Assembly (NCBI GenBank): GCA_041179425.1
Contig: JBEGTL010000550.1
Coordinates: forward strand, 1 to 5,675
Length of the DNA stretch: 5,675 nucleotides
Direction: 5' to 3'
Origin: DASUME01 sp041179425
GTDB lineage: Bacteria; Myxococcota_A; Polyangia; Polyangiales; DASUME01
Part shown: positions 1 through 5,675 of the stretch, piece by piece
Layout of the letters: every line of letters begins with the position of its first letter
How positions within the stretch are numbered: position 1 is the first letter of the stretch
Translations under genes and position numbers: made by a program
The notes under the pieces: model-generated
Databases searched by the model: none
What the model saw: only the letters and a program-made list of their open reading frames with translations
Told to the model about the DNA's origin: nothing

Positions 1-360
1 GAGGCGGTCACCGTGGCGCGTCAAAACGATGCCTGGCCAGCCGTCCGCGCGCGCCTCGAACGCGACGACGAGCCGCTCGAGGTGCGCACGGTAGGGCTCT
101 TCTACGTGCGGGCGCTGTGTCAGGGCGAGGCCACGCCGGTGCTAGTCAAGCTTGCGCGCAGAGTGCTCTCCCCCTCGGCGACCGACGACGACAACCAGCT
201 CGCGGTCGAGGCGCTGCGCGTGCTGCACGACCTGGGTGGCGAGGCCGCTCGTGCGGGCAAGGCCGTCGTCGACAAGGAGGGCGGGCCCGAGCTCCCCAAG
301 CTGTGGGGCAAGCTCCCGCCCGCGGCCTGTGAGGCAGGCACCGGCGCGCCCCGCTCGTGA
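1..360 (+). CDS. C-terminal part of a helical, possibly HEAT-repeat protein (5' end outside window)
   Basis: The reading frame is open from base 1 to the TGA at 358-360, giving 119 residues. A GTG at base 13 could in principle start it, but codons 1-4 (E-A-V-T) are open and no ribosome binding site can be assessed at the edge, so this is best read as the end of a longer gene. The sequence is almost all predicted amphipathic helix: AWPAVRARLERDD, then EPLEVRTVGLFYVRALC, then TPVLVKLARRVL, then NQLAVEALRVLHDLGG. The alternation of short helix, D/P-containing turn and a second helix with alanine and leucine at regular spacing resembles HEAT or ARM repeats, which usually serve as protein-binding scaffolds. 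The last 25 residues (rich in P, G and A) look unstructured. No catalytic motif is visible. The frame is firm; the repeat assignment is an inference from pattern only. The next gene lies 162 bp downstream on the same strand and is probably a separate transcription unit. Confidence 0.72.
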   Translation, partial: EAVTVARQNDAWPAVRARLERDDEPLEVRTVGLFYVRALCQGEATPVLVKLARRVLSPSATDDDNQLAVEALRVLHDLGGEAARAGKAVVDKEGGPELPKLWGKLPPAACEAGTGAPRS

Positions 361-387
361 GCCCGCGTACTCGCTTCGCACGCCACG

Positions 388-393
388 TTGACT
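388..393 (+). promoter_or_regulatory. weak candidate -35 element (TTGACT) upstream of the lipoprotein gene
   Basis: The 162-bp gap 361-522 is where a promoter for the lipoprotein gene would lie. TTGACT at 388-393 matches the sigma-70 -35 consensus at five of six bases and begins a stretch (391-440) that is about 54% GC by hand count, lower than its surroundings. An 8-bp palindrome CTTGCAAG sits just downstream at 399-406. No convincing -10 box is found 16-19 bp further on (the bases there read AACGGGTCT), so this is only a candidate. No terminator-like hairpin with a T-run was seen after the upstream gene. Confidence 0.2.
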
Positions 394-510
394 AGAAACT
401 TGCAAGCGCAACGGGTCTTTGGGGGATGGTTCTGCGACGTTGTAGGCGGCGAGACGTGCGTGGTAACGTCCGGTCCGTTTCGCGGCCGGGCAGTGGGCCC
501 GTCGCAGTCC

Positions 511-517
511 GAGGAAG
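511..517 (+). promoter_or_regulatory. ribosome binding site that fixes the lipoprotein start
   Basis: GAGGAAG lies five bases before the ATG at 523 and is a good Shine-Dalgarno match. It decides between this ATG and the much longer reading that begins at a TTG at 388. A GTG at 520-522 directly precedes the ATG but is too close to the site to be preferred. Confidence 0.7.
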
Positions 518-522
518 ACGTG

Positions 523-1188
523 ATGATTCGAGCCAGTCGTGTGTGGTCGCTATCTCCTCTACTCGCAGCCCTGCTCCTGAGCGCGGCCTGCGACTCGACG
601 TCTGGTGCGTCTGTCGAGGTAGAGAAGCTTCCGGATATCAAGCCCAACCTCCCCGCCGTTCCCACGCTGCCGCCGCCGCCCTACCCCATCCAGTACTCCG
701 ATAGCTCGTACAGCCTGTTTGGGCTTCGTAAGCGCATCAAGACCACCATGGACACCGACGTCGACATGACCGGTTACGTGGTGGAGACCTACGCGCCGCC
801 CGAGTGCCCAGAAGGCAAGACGTGCCCCCAGGCACGTGCGCCGCACGTCTACGTCGCCGACTCCAAGACGGAGACCGACCCGACCAAGCGCGTCCTGTTG
901 GTCGGCTACGCCGAGAACCAAAAGGTTATCGACGAGACGATGATCGAGAAAAAGAAGGGCAAGTACAAGCCACCGGATCCCGAGTCCGGCGAGCTGGAGA
1001 TCCCGACCGATCTGTTCCCGGGCGCCAAGATCAAGGTCAAGGCGCACTTTGCCCGCGTGTCCGGCTCCGGCTTCGCACAGAGCGACGGCCTGCTCGACTA
1101 CCGCGGACACACCACGCTCGAGCCGCCCACGGTCGTGCCCGAGCCGCAGCCCATCGCCAAGGGCGGCAAGAAGAAAAAGAAGCACTAA
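523..1188 (+). CDS. exported lipoprotein of unknown function, possible OB-fold domain, poly-lysine C-terminus
   Basis: The ATG at 523 gives 221 residues beginning with a textbook lipoprotein signal: arginines at 3 and 6, a hydrophobic core (residues 10-19) and the lipobox SAAC, with the lipidated cysteine at 23. The frame is open back to a TTG at 388, but that would bury the signal peptide behind 45 residues and ignore the GAGGAAG site. After cleavage there is a proline-rich linker (residues 38-56, with PPPPYP), then a domain of about 75-200 whose strand pattern (TGYVVETYAP; HVYVADS; RVLLVGYA; AKIKVKAHFARVS; GLLDYRGHTTLE) resembles a five-stranded OB-fold. Two cysteines, C95 and C101 (CPEGKTC), frame a short loop and may form a disulfide. 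The chain ends in a proline-rich segment and GGKKKKKH. It should act in the periplasm or on a membrane surface; Asp follows the lipid cysteine, which in E. coli favours inner-membrane retention, though that rule may not hold here. I do not recognise the family. The OB-fold call is inference. Confidence 0.88.
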   Translation: MIRASRVWSLSPLLAALLLSAACDSTSGASVEVEKLPDIKPNLPAVPTLPPPPYPIQYSDSSYSLFGLRKRIKTTMDTDVDMTGYVVETYAPPECPEGKTCPQARAPHVYVADSKTETDPTKRVLLVGYAENQKVIDETMIEKKKGKYKPPDPESGELEIPTDLFPGAKIKVKAHFARVSGSGFAQSDGLLDYRGHTTLEPPTVVPEPQPIAKGGKKKKKH

Positions 1189-1223
1189 AGCAGCACTCGC
1201 TCGAAGCGCGCTGTCGGTCCGCA

Positions 1224-1241
1224 CGCGCGGGCAGCCGCGCG
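1224..1241. terminator. candidate bidirectional terminator hairpin between convergent genes
   Basis: The 73-bp gap between the two convergent stop codons contains a perfect inverted repeat, CGCGCGG-GCAG-CCGCGCG: a 7-bp all-GC stem with a 4-base loop. No T-run follows on either strand, so it is not a classical intrinsic terminator. Its position 36 bp after the lipoprotein stop and 20 bp beyond the DUF4340 stop is what one expects for a shared terminator or mRNA-end-protecting hairpin in a GC-rich genome. A longer-range 6-bp match, GCACTC (1193-1198) with GAGTGC (1253-1258), could enclose it. Short GC palindromes arise easily by chance at this base composition. Confidence 0.4.
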
Positions 1242-1261
1242 CGCGAACGACTGAGTGCGCC

Positions 1262-3175
1262 TCAGTGTTCGTGTTCGTCGAGCCCCTCGTGCTCGGCTTC
1301 GTCGTCCTCGTCGGTGTCTTCCGCGTCCAGCGCGGCAGGCGCAGGTGCGCGCGGCCCCCCGGCGAGCTCGACGATCGCTGCCACGACATCGGCGCCAACC
1401 TCGACGATCATCGCTTCTGCACCTGCAGGCGCGCCGCCCACGCCAGTGACGCGCGCGTGCATGCCTCGATCGGTGGCCGCGCCGAGCTCGAGCGTCAGCG
1501 ACGAGCCATCTTGCAACCCGAGCGCGAGCCCGGTCTCCTTGCTGATGCCGTGGCCCGGCCGTGCGTGCGCGCTCTCGTACGAGCGAGCGCGCAGGTCGAC
1601 CAGCGCGCGCACGGTCTCGCGCACACGCTCGCTGTCGACGACGGGGGCCGGCGTCGCAGGGGTGCCCGCGCGGGAGCCGAGCGCGGCGACACGCCACTGG
1701 CCAGCGTCGAGGGTGAGCGAACGCGAGCGCCCCGGGGCGTGCGCCTCGATCTTCACCACCTCGCTCGGCTGATGTTTGGCCCACAGCTCGAGGGACCCAA
1801 AGCGCCCAGGCGAGGGCTCCAGGCGATCGAACACGCTGGCTGGAAACACCGCGACGGTGGGCTCGCTGCCGCGCCGCACCGGGAGCTCGCCCTGCGCATT
1901 CAGCGCACCAAAAGCGAGCTGCTCGCGCTTTTGGTCGGCGAGCTCGAGCGTGAGGCTACCTTGCGCCAAAAAGCCGTCGGTCGGCACAAAACGAAGCGCG
2001 CGGGCCGCCGCGAGATCGGCGAGCCAGGCCTCCACCCCCTCGCGGTCGACGCTGCCCACGCTCTCGGCCGCGCTTCCGCTCTGCGCCTTCCAGCTCTCGC
2101 CTTCGCGCGCGAGGGCGAGCTTTTGTTTGCCCTGGCTGAGCACGAAGCTCTGCACGGCACTCAGCTCGCTGGCGAACAGCCGTAGCTCCTGCAGCGGCGC
2201 GTTGCCCAGCTCGAGCGGTTCGAGATCTGCGGCGCTCACACAGACCAAGAGCCCAGCGCTGCCATCGCCCGGCTCGCTGCGCACGTAGCGCTCGCCGGCG
2301 TGCCCTCTGCACGGGCCGCCGAAGGTGAGCACAGGTGTCCTCGGCTTTTTGTCCTCGCGCGCCTCGTCGGGGACGACTGCGATCTCGAGGCGCGTGACGT
2401 CGGTCGACAACGCAGCCTGCGCGGCGGCCTGCTCGCCGGGCTCGAGGTAGTGTGCCGCACGGAGCTCGGAGACGGTGTGCAGCAGCTCGTCGATGCGTTT
2501 GTGGTCTGCGTACACCTTGGGTGCCTCCGCGATCCACCAACGCCCCTCGTCTTTGCTGAAGTGACGCTGCGAGGCGCCGTGCACGACGTCGAGCTTGCGG
2601 ACCCACGCGACCGTCAGGTCCGGAAACAGCTGCTTATCGCGGAAGTGGCCCGGCTCGTGCGCGAGCACATCGACGATGGACTTGGGCACCACGAAGGCGC
2701 GGGGCTCGGCGTCGACGCGGACGTAGACACCGTCACCGTGCACGTCGCCATGACCGATCGAGAGGGTGTGTTTGTCGCGACCTGCCTCGAAGCTGACCCG
2801 ATAGCGCGGCGTAGCGAGCCCAAAACGCTGCTCGTCTTGCGGCGAGATGGCGTCGAGGGTGCGCCTCGCGCTCAGCCACTCCAGCTCGCCGAGCACCTGA
2901 TCGACGGCGTCGTCGTCGGCCTTGGCGGCGTACGGCTCGAGCACACGAAAACCAGCAAAGGTGCCGTCGTCGCGAGGCGTACGTGCGAGCACCACGCGCG
3001 TCCCGTTGCGCTGCACGCTGAGCCGCTCGACCTTCTCGCGCACGAAGCTGACCAGCACGCGACCCGACCGCTCGGAGCGCTCTTTGCTGGTCACGCTCGC
3101 CCGCTCGAACACCAGCACGTAGGCGAGCAGCAGCGTGGCCACCAGCCCGAGCACGACGATGCCGCGCTTGTTCAT
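1262..3175 (-). CDS. DUF4340 family protein, last gene of the GldA/F/G-type ABC operon
   Basis: The ATG at 3175-3173 overlaps the stop of the gldG-like gene (ATGA) and is preceded by AGAGG five bases upstream. The product has 637 residues. MNKR plus a hydrophobic stretch at 5-23 forms a single N-terminal signal anchor, so the rest should lie in the periplasm. The body shows a unit repeated four times (about residues 46-171, 185-320, 338-452 and 464-605): a strand pair resembling 'v..l.l...g....l.r..g.W', a D..RV..LL..L..L helix, a strand pair ending in FG or LG, and a final 'vfvv..s..d.L' strand and helix. Examples are WWIAEAPKVYADHKRIDELL in unit 2 and QWRVAALGS followed by DSERVRETVRALVDLRA in unit 4. 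SLTLEL occurs in both units 3 and 4. The only two cysteines (C289, C312) are both in unit 2. The end (617-637) is acidic with three histidines. DUF4340 proteins commonly follow GldG-type genes; their function is unknown. A role as a periplasmic partner of the transporter is inferred from the operon. Confidence 0.93.
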   Translation of the reverse strand: MNKRGIVVLGLVATLLLAYVLVFERASVTSKERSERSGRVLVSFVREKVERLSVQRNGTRVVLARTPRDDGTFAGFRVLEPYAAKADDDAVDQVLGELEWLSARRTLDAISPQDEQRFGLATPRYRVSFEAGRDKHTLSIGHGDVHGDGVYVRVDAEPRAFVVPKSIVDVLAHEPGHFRDKQLFPDLTVAWVRKLDVVHGASQRHFSKDEGRWWIAEAPKVYADHKRIDELLHTVSELRAAHYLEPGEQAAAQAALSTDVTRLEIAVVPDEAREDKKPRTPVLTFGGPCRGHAGERYVRSEPGDGSAGLLVCVSAADLEPLELGNAPLQELRLFASELSAVQSFVLSQGKQKLALAREGESWKAQSGSAAESVGSVDREGVEAWLADLAAARALRFVPTDGFLAQGSLTLELADQKREQLAFGALNAQGELPVRRGSEPTVAVFPASVFDRLEPSPGRFGSLELWAKHQPSEVVKIEAHAPGRSRSLTLDAGQWRVAALGSRAGTPATPAPVVDSERVRETVRALVDLRARSYESAHARPGHGISKETGLALGLQDGSSLTLELGAATDRGMHARVTGVGGAPAGAEAMIVEVGADVVAAIVELAGGPRAPAPAALDAEDTDEDDEAEHEGLDEHEH

Positions 3176-4677
3176 GCGCGCCTCTGCCACCACACGCCGA
3201 CGCCCAGCACCAGGGCCGCGAGCGGCATCAGCAGCACCACGCGCAAGAACACACCAAACAGTCCGTCCTCGGTGATCATCATCGCCTGCGCGGCGATCTT
3301 TCGCGGTGCGATGGAGACCAACGCCTCGCGCTCGGTGAGGAAGCCCGTGATGCTGGCCAACAAGTCGACGTTGGCAAACTGCGCCTGCTGCAAGAGCTGC
3401 GGGTGCACCCAGTCGGCATCCCCGATCGCCACCACGCGGCCGCCCGGCTGCTTTTTCTCGCCCTTGGTGTCGGGCTTGGTGTCGACGGCGGCGGCGAGCG
3501 CGAGCGGGGCGCGTAGGTCGCCGTCGCCGGGCGCGAGGTCGTCGCCGGCCGTCAGCTGCCCGAGCTGCGTCTCCCCGTACGCCTTGCTGCTCGCGCTGAG
3601 CAGCACGCTCTCGGCGTCCTTGGCGCCGATCGAACGCGCCAGCTGCACCACCACCGGCGCGCGCAGCGCCGCAAGCGGCCTGACGATGGGGTTGGCTCCA
3701 AAGTCGTACGCAACGAAGGCCTCGACTGGGCTCGGCGACAGCAGACGCTCTTTGTCGAGCTCCACCACCACGTCGCGATCGATGCGCAGACCCAAGCCCG
3801 CGGCGAAGCTCTCGAAGCCGGTCGGTGCGACGTCGTTGCCCTCGAGCACCGGGTCGAGCGCGAGCAGCACGTTGCCGCCACCCGCGACGTAGCGCGTGAG
3901 GGCGGCCACCTCCTCGTCGGCGAACGCCTTCTGCGGGCCGAGCACGTACAGCGCGTCGCACGACTTGGGCAGCTCGCTCTTGCCGCGCGTGGCCAGCGCC
4001 TCGAGCTCGATGTTCTCGCGCTTGAGCTCTTCTTTCATCGCCGCGAGGGAGCGCTCGGCCGAGTCGGTGAGGCTCCACTCGCCGTGGCCCTCGCTGATGC
4101 AGACGCGCGTGGCACGACCACTGGTGACCTGCACGATGGCGCCTGACAGCGCCTGCTCGGTCTTGACGTTGACCTTGGCTCCCTCGCCGCCCTTGCCGCC
4201 CTCGAGCGAGTCGAAGTCGACGTCGACCAGGTCGTCACGCGTGATGCTCCAGCGCTTGTCGCCGCTGACCACCAGCGCCGCCAGCTCGGCCTCGGTCTGA
4301 CCATTTTCTTGGGCGCCGGCGCGCACGCCGTACTTCTCGGCGAGCAGCTTGAAGCGCGCAGGCTCGCGATCGGGATCGACGAAGTGGGCGGTCAGCTTGT
4401 CGGTCTTGGCGCGGTAGCGCTCGACCAGCTCGCGCAGCTCTTGGTACGTGGGCTCGCCGCTCGACATGAACACGTACAAGTTGACAGGCTTGTCGAGCTC
4501 GCGCAGCAGACTGCCCGTGCGCTCCGACAGCGTGAACAGCCCGTCGCGCGTGAGGTCCCAGCGCTCGAACCGACGCGCCGAGATGTAGTTGACCAGCACC
4601 ACGATGATGGCGACCAGCGCGGTGCCCAGCACCGCCCACACGTCGACCTGCGGACGTGCCTTGGGTGCGCCGCTCAT
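3172..4677 (-). CDS. gldG: GldG-type ABC transporter auxiliary protein
   Basis: The ATG at 4677-4675 overlaps the permease stop by four bases (ATGA) and has AGGAG six bases upstream; a longer in-frame reading would run back into the permease gene without a better site. The 501 residues begin with a membrane helix (14-32), followed by the family hallmark RWDLTRDGLFTLSERTGSLL (39-58) and a KPVNLYVFMS strand. The central domain carries RVCISEGHGEW (191-201, the conserved GHGE), ALYVLGPQKAF with GGGNVLLALDP (243-276) and RVVAIGDADW (414-423). A segment ending LTERE and APRK (436-460) leads into a second membrane helix (476-496) and a short basic tail, WWQRRA. This layout of helix, large extracytoplasmic domain and helix is typical of GldG and of the ABC_transp_aux (IFT52/GIFT-like) family. 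It presumably sits beside the GldF-type permease; what it does is not established in any system I can name. C193 and C240 lie on neighbouring predicted strands and could pair. The symbol reflects family membership; orthology to the Flavobacterium gene and a role in gliding are not shown. Confidence 0.93.
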   Translation of the reverse strand: MSGAPKARPQVDVWAVLGTALVAIIVVLVNYISARRFERWDLTRDGLFTLSERTGSLLRELDKPVNLYVFMSSGEPTYQELRELVERYRAKTDKLTAHFVDPDREPARFKLLAEKYGVRAGAQENGQTEAELAALVVSGDKRWSITRDDLVDVDFDSLEGGKGGEGAKVNVKTEQALSGAIVQVTSGRATRVCISEGHGEWSLTDSAERSLAAMKEELKRENIELEALATRGKSELPKSCDALYVLGPQKAFADEEVAALTRYVAGGGNVLLALDPVLEGNDVAPTGFESFAAGLGLRIDRDVVVELDKERLLSPSPVEAFVAYDFGANPIVRPLAALRAPVVVQLARSIGAKDAESVLLSASSKAYGETQLGQLTAGDDLAPGDGDLRAPLALAAAVDTKPDTKGEKKQPGGRVVAIGDADWVHPQLLQQAQFANVDLLASITGFLTEREALVSIAPRKIAAQAMMITEDGLFGVFLRVVLLMPLAALVLGVGVWWQRRA

Positions 4678-5420
4678 GACCAGCTCCTGCCGTCGAGCGC
4701 GCGCCACGCGAGGTACAAAAACAGTCCGGCCAGGCTCAGGTCGAACACCACGAAGCGGGTGTCGACGATGCCCTTCGAGAACGACTGCATGTGGCCCCAC
4801 AAGCTGATGTAGTCGATGGCGTCACGATAGTCGGCGAAGGTGTCGACGAAGGAGAGCAGCCCCACCGCGAACAGGCCCGACAGCAGCATGAACGTGAGCA
4901 GCGCCGCGACGATCTGGTTTTTGGCGAGCGCACTCATCGCGAGTCCGATCGCCATGTAATAGAGCCCGATGCCGAACACACCGAGGTAGCTCGCCAGCAC
5001 CGCGCCGAGGTCGATGCGCCCAAACTGACGCGTGATCCACACGTACATCAGCGTGGGCAGCCACAGCCCGACCCAGTACACCAGCGCGGCGAGGTACTTG
5101 CCGATCACCACGTGCGCACTGGTGACGGGCGCGGTGAGCAACGACTCGAGCGTGCCGGTGTGTCGCTCCTCGGCCAACAGCCGCATGGTGAGCACCGGCG
5201 CGAACACCAGCAGCGGGATGAAGAACAGCACCGAGCCGCCGAAGAACGCGCTGAGCGGGTTGGCGCTGGCGCTGAGGTTGGGCGCGCTCGCGAACACCCC
5301 CGCCAACAGGTAAAACTGCAGCCCGCACCAGACCAGCCACACCACCGTCACCACGTAGGCAACCGGCGACAAGAAGTAGGTGGCGATCTCGCGCTTGGCG
5401 ATGGTCAGAGCGGGACTCAC
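4674..5420 (-). CDS. gldF: ABC-2 type permease, GldF-like
   Basis: The product has 248 residues and starts at a GTG (5420-5418) that overlaps the ATPase stop (GTGA), with AGGTGG just upstream. The N-terminus TIAKREIATYFLSPVAYV is the amphipathic helix typical of ABC-2 permeases that lie near the ATPase. Six membrane segments are visible at about residues 20-43, 59-82, 103-129, 137-163, 168-192 and 222-239. After the second comes the conserved cytoplasmic stretch LLAEERHTGTLESLLTAPVT (81-100; the EE..TGTLE.LL.. motif). The end shows the GldF-type signature YRDAIDYISLWGHMQSF followed by KGIVDTRFVVF (198-226). The length fits the family. It would dimerise in the inner membrane and be driven by the ATPase encoded just upstream. 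The GldG partner here is a separate gene rather than a fused C-terminal domain. The substrate is unknown. The symbol marks family likeness only, not a shown role in gliding. Confidence 0.95.
   Translation of the reverse strand: MSPALTIAKREIATYFLSPVAYVVTVVWLVWCGLQFYLLAGVFASAPNLSASANPLSAFFGGSVLFFIPLLVFAPVLTMRLLAEERHTGTLESLLTAPVTSAHVVIGKYLAALVYWVGLWLPTLMYVWITRQFGRIDLGAVLASYLGVFGIGLYYMAIGLAMSALAKNQIVAALLTFMLLSGLFAVGLLSFVDTFADYRDAIDYISLWGHMQSFSKGIVDTRFVVFDLSLAGLFLYLAWRALDGRSWS
4684..4688 (-). promoter_or_regulatory. Shine-Dalgarno site (AGGAG) for the gldG-type gene, inside the permease gene
   Basis: On the minus strand the bases read AGGAG-CTGGTC-ATG, a six-base spacing. The site lies within the last codons of the permease gene, so it supports re-initiation at the overlapping ATGA and fixes the gldG start. 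The corresponding sites of the other two internal junctions are AGGTGG at 5425-5430, four bases before the permease GTG, and AGAGG at 3181-3185, five bases before the DUF4340 ATG. Confidence 0.65.
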
Positions 5421-5675
5421 GACGCCACCTGCTTGGTCTCGTGGGCCGGTTCGGGGTGTGCCTCGCTCGCCGCGTCGTGGGTGGTGAGACGCGCGAACAC
5501 GTCTTCGAGGCTGGTGTCCGCACGCCGCAGCTCGCGCAGATCGATGCCTGCGTCGGCGACCGTGCGGAACACCCGTTCCGCCACGCGGTCGAGCTCGCTC
5601 GCGTGGGTCTCTACGCGCACGCGCACCACGCCTTCGTGTCCGACGGGCGTGAGCTGCGGTGCGCCGCGCACGGCT
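5417..5675 (-). CDS. ABC transporter ATP-binding protein, C-terminal end only (GldA-like)
   Basis: Only the last 85 codons are inside the window; the frame stays open to the right edge, so the Walker A, signature and Walker B motifs lie outside and the ATPase call rests on the C-terminus and context. The visible part is a small alpha/beta domain (VVRVRVETHASELDRVAERV, then VADAGIDLRELRRADTSLED) closing with SLEDVFARLT. That S-L-E-(D/E)-V-F-x-x-L-T motif ends the regulatory C-terminal domain of many ATPases paired with ABC-2 permeases, including the GldA and NatA types. A hydrophilic tail of about 20 residues follows. The TGA stop is shared with the GTG start of the permease gene (GTGA at 5420-5417). 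It would hydrolyse ATP at the cytoplasmic face to drive the GldF/GldG/DUF4340 assembly. No internal start is proposed: the GTG at 5671-5669 is simply an in-frame valine codon. Confidence 0.88.
   Translation of the reverse strand, partial: AVRGAPQLTPVGHEGVVRVRVETHASELDRVAERVFRTVADAGIDLRELRRADTSLEDVFARLTTHDAASEAHPEPAHETKQVAS

Noticed and set aside
389..404. Possible sigma-54 promoter ending in TTGCA
   Set aside because: The bases at the -24 position read TGACTA and lack the required GG, so the match is too poor.
388..522. Start of the lipoprotein gene at a TTG, adding 45 residues
   Set aside because: It would place a hydrophilic stretch before a clear lipoprotein signal peptide; the ATG at 523 has a good ribosome binding site.
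559..1398. A 279-codon minus-strand open frame opposite the lipoprotein gene
   Set aside because: The opposite strand carries a signal peptide, lipobox and ribosome binding site; this frame is a compositional shadow.
1483..1951. Repeated CGAGCTCGAGCGT words suggesting a dispersed DNA repeat
   Set aside because: They encode Thr-Leu-Glu-Leu in the same frame at matching places of units 3 and 4, so they reflect the protein repeat and codon bias rather than a separate DNA element.
1049..2185. A 378-codon plus-strand open frame running from the lipoprotein gene into the DUF4340 gene
   Set aside because: It starts inside a supported gene, crosses the convergent gap and is antisense to DUF4340; its translation shows no domain.
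2300..3892. A 530-codon open frame on the plus strand opposite the DUF4340 and gldG-type genes
   Set aside because: It crosses the junction of two well-supported genes on the other strand, its translation is low in complexity with no recognisable domain, and such antisense frames are expected when third codon positions are GC-rich.
3176..4078. Upstream extension of the DUF4340 frame into the gldG-type gene, to 938 codons
   Set aside because: The added part is arginine-rich out-of-frame translation of gldG. The ATG at 3175 has a Shine-Dalgarno site, a signal anchor and the same 4-base overlap as the other junctions.

Overview
The DNA is GC-rich throughout, with G or C at most third codon positions and long spurious open frames on both strands. 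This composition, with a GldA/F/G-type ABC system followed by a DUF4340 gene and a proline-rich lipoprotein, suggests a high-GC Gram-negative bacterium, most likely of the Myxococcota (Polyangia-like). That placement is inferred from gene content and style; no taxonomic marker is present.

Layout: the left fifth is read rightwards. It holds the last 119 codons of a helical, possibly HEAT-repeat protein (1-360), a 162-bp gap with slightly lower GC, and a complete lipoprotein gene (523-1188) with a possible OB-fold domain and a poly-lysine C-terminus. A 73-bp convergent gap with a GC-rich hairpin follows. Everything from 1262 to the right edge is one operon read leftwards: the C-terminal end of an ABC ATPase (5417-5675, cut by the window edge), a six-helix ABC-2 permease of the GldF type (4674-5420), a GldG-type auxiliary protein (3172-4677) and a 637-residue DUF4340 protein (1262-3175). 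Each of the three junctions is a 4-base stop/start overlap (GTGA, ATGA, ATGA), so the four proteins are almost certainly co-translated and work as one complex.

How they work together: the ATPase and permease would form the energised membrane core. The GldG and DUF4340 proteins are each anchored by an N-terminal membrane helix (GldG also by a C-terminal one), with large domains predicted to lie outside the cytoplasm. This gene set recurs in many bacteria. In Flavobacterium johnsoniae, GldA, GldF and GldG were identified through gliding motility, but the substrate is unknown, and DUF4340 has no assigned function. The window is therefore a known but poorly understood cassette rather than a clearly new system. 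The points most worth a second look are a four-fold internal repeat in the DUF4340 protein, its acidic/histidine tail, cysteine pairs in three exported proteins, and the uncharacterised lipoprotein next door.

No tRNA, rRNA, CRISPR array, insertion sequence or attachment site was seen. The promoter of the leftward operon must lie beyond the right edge.
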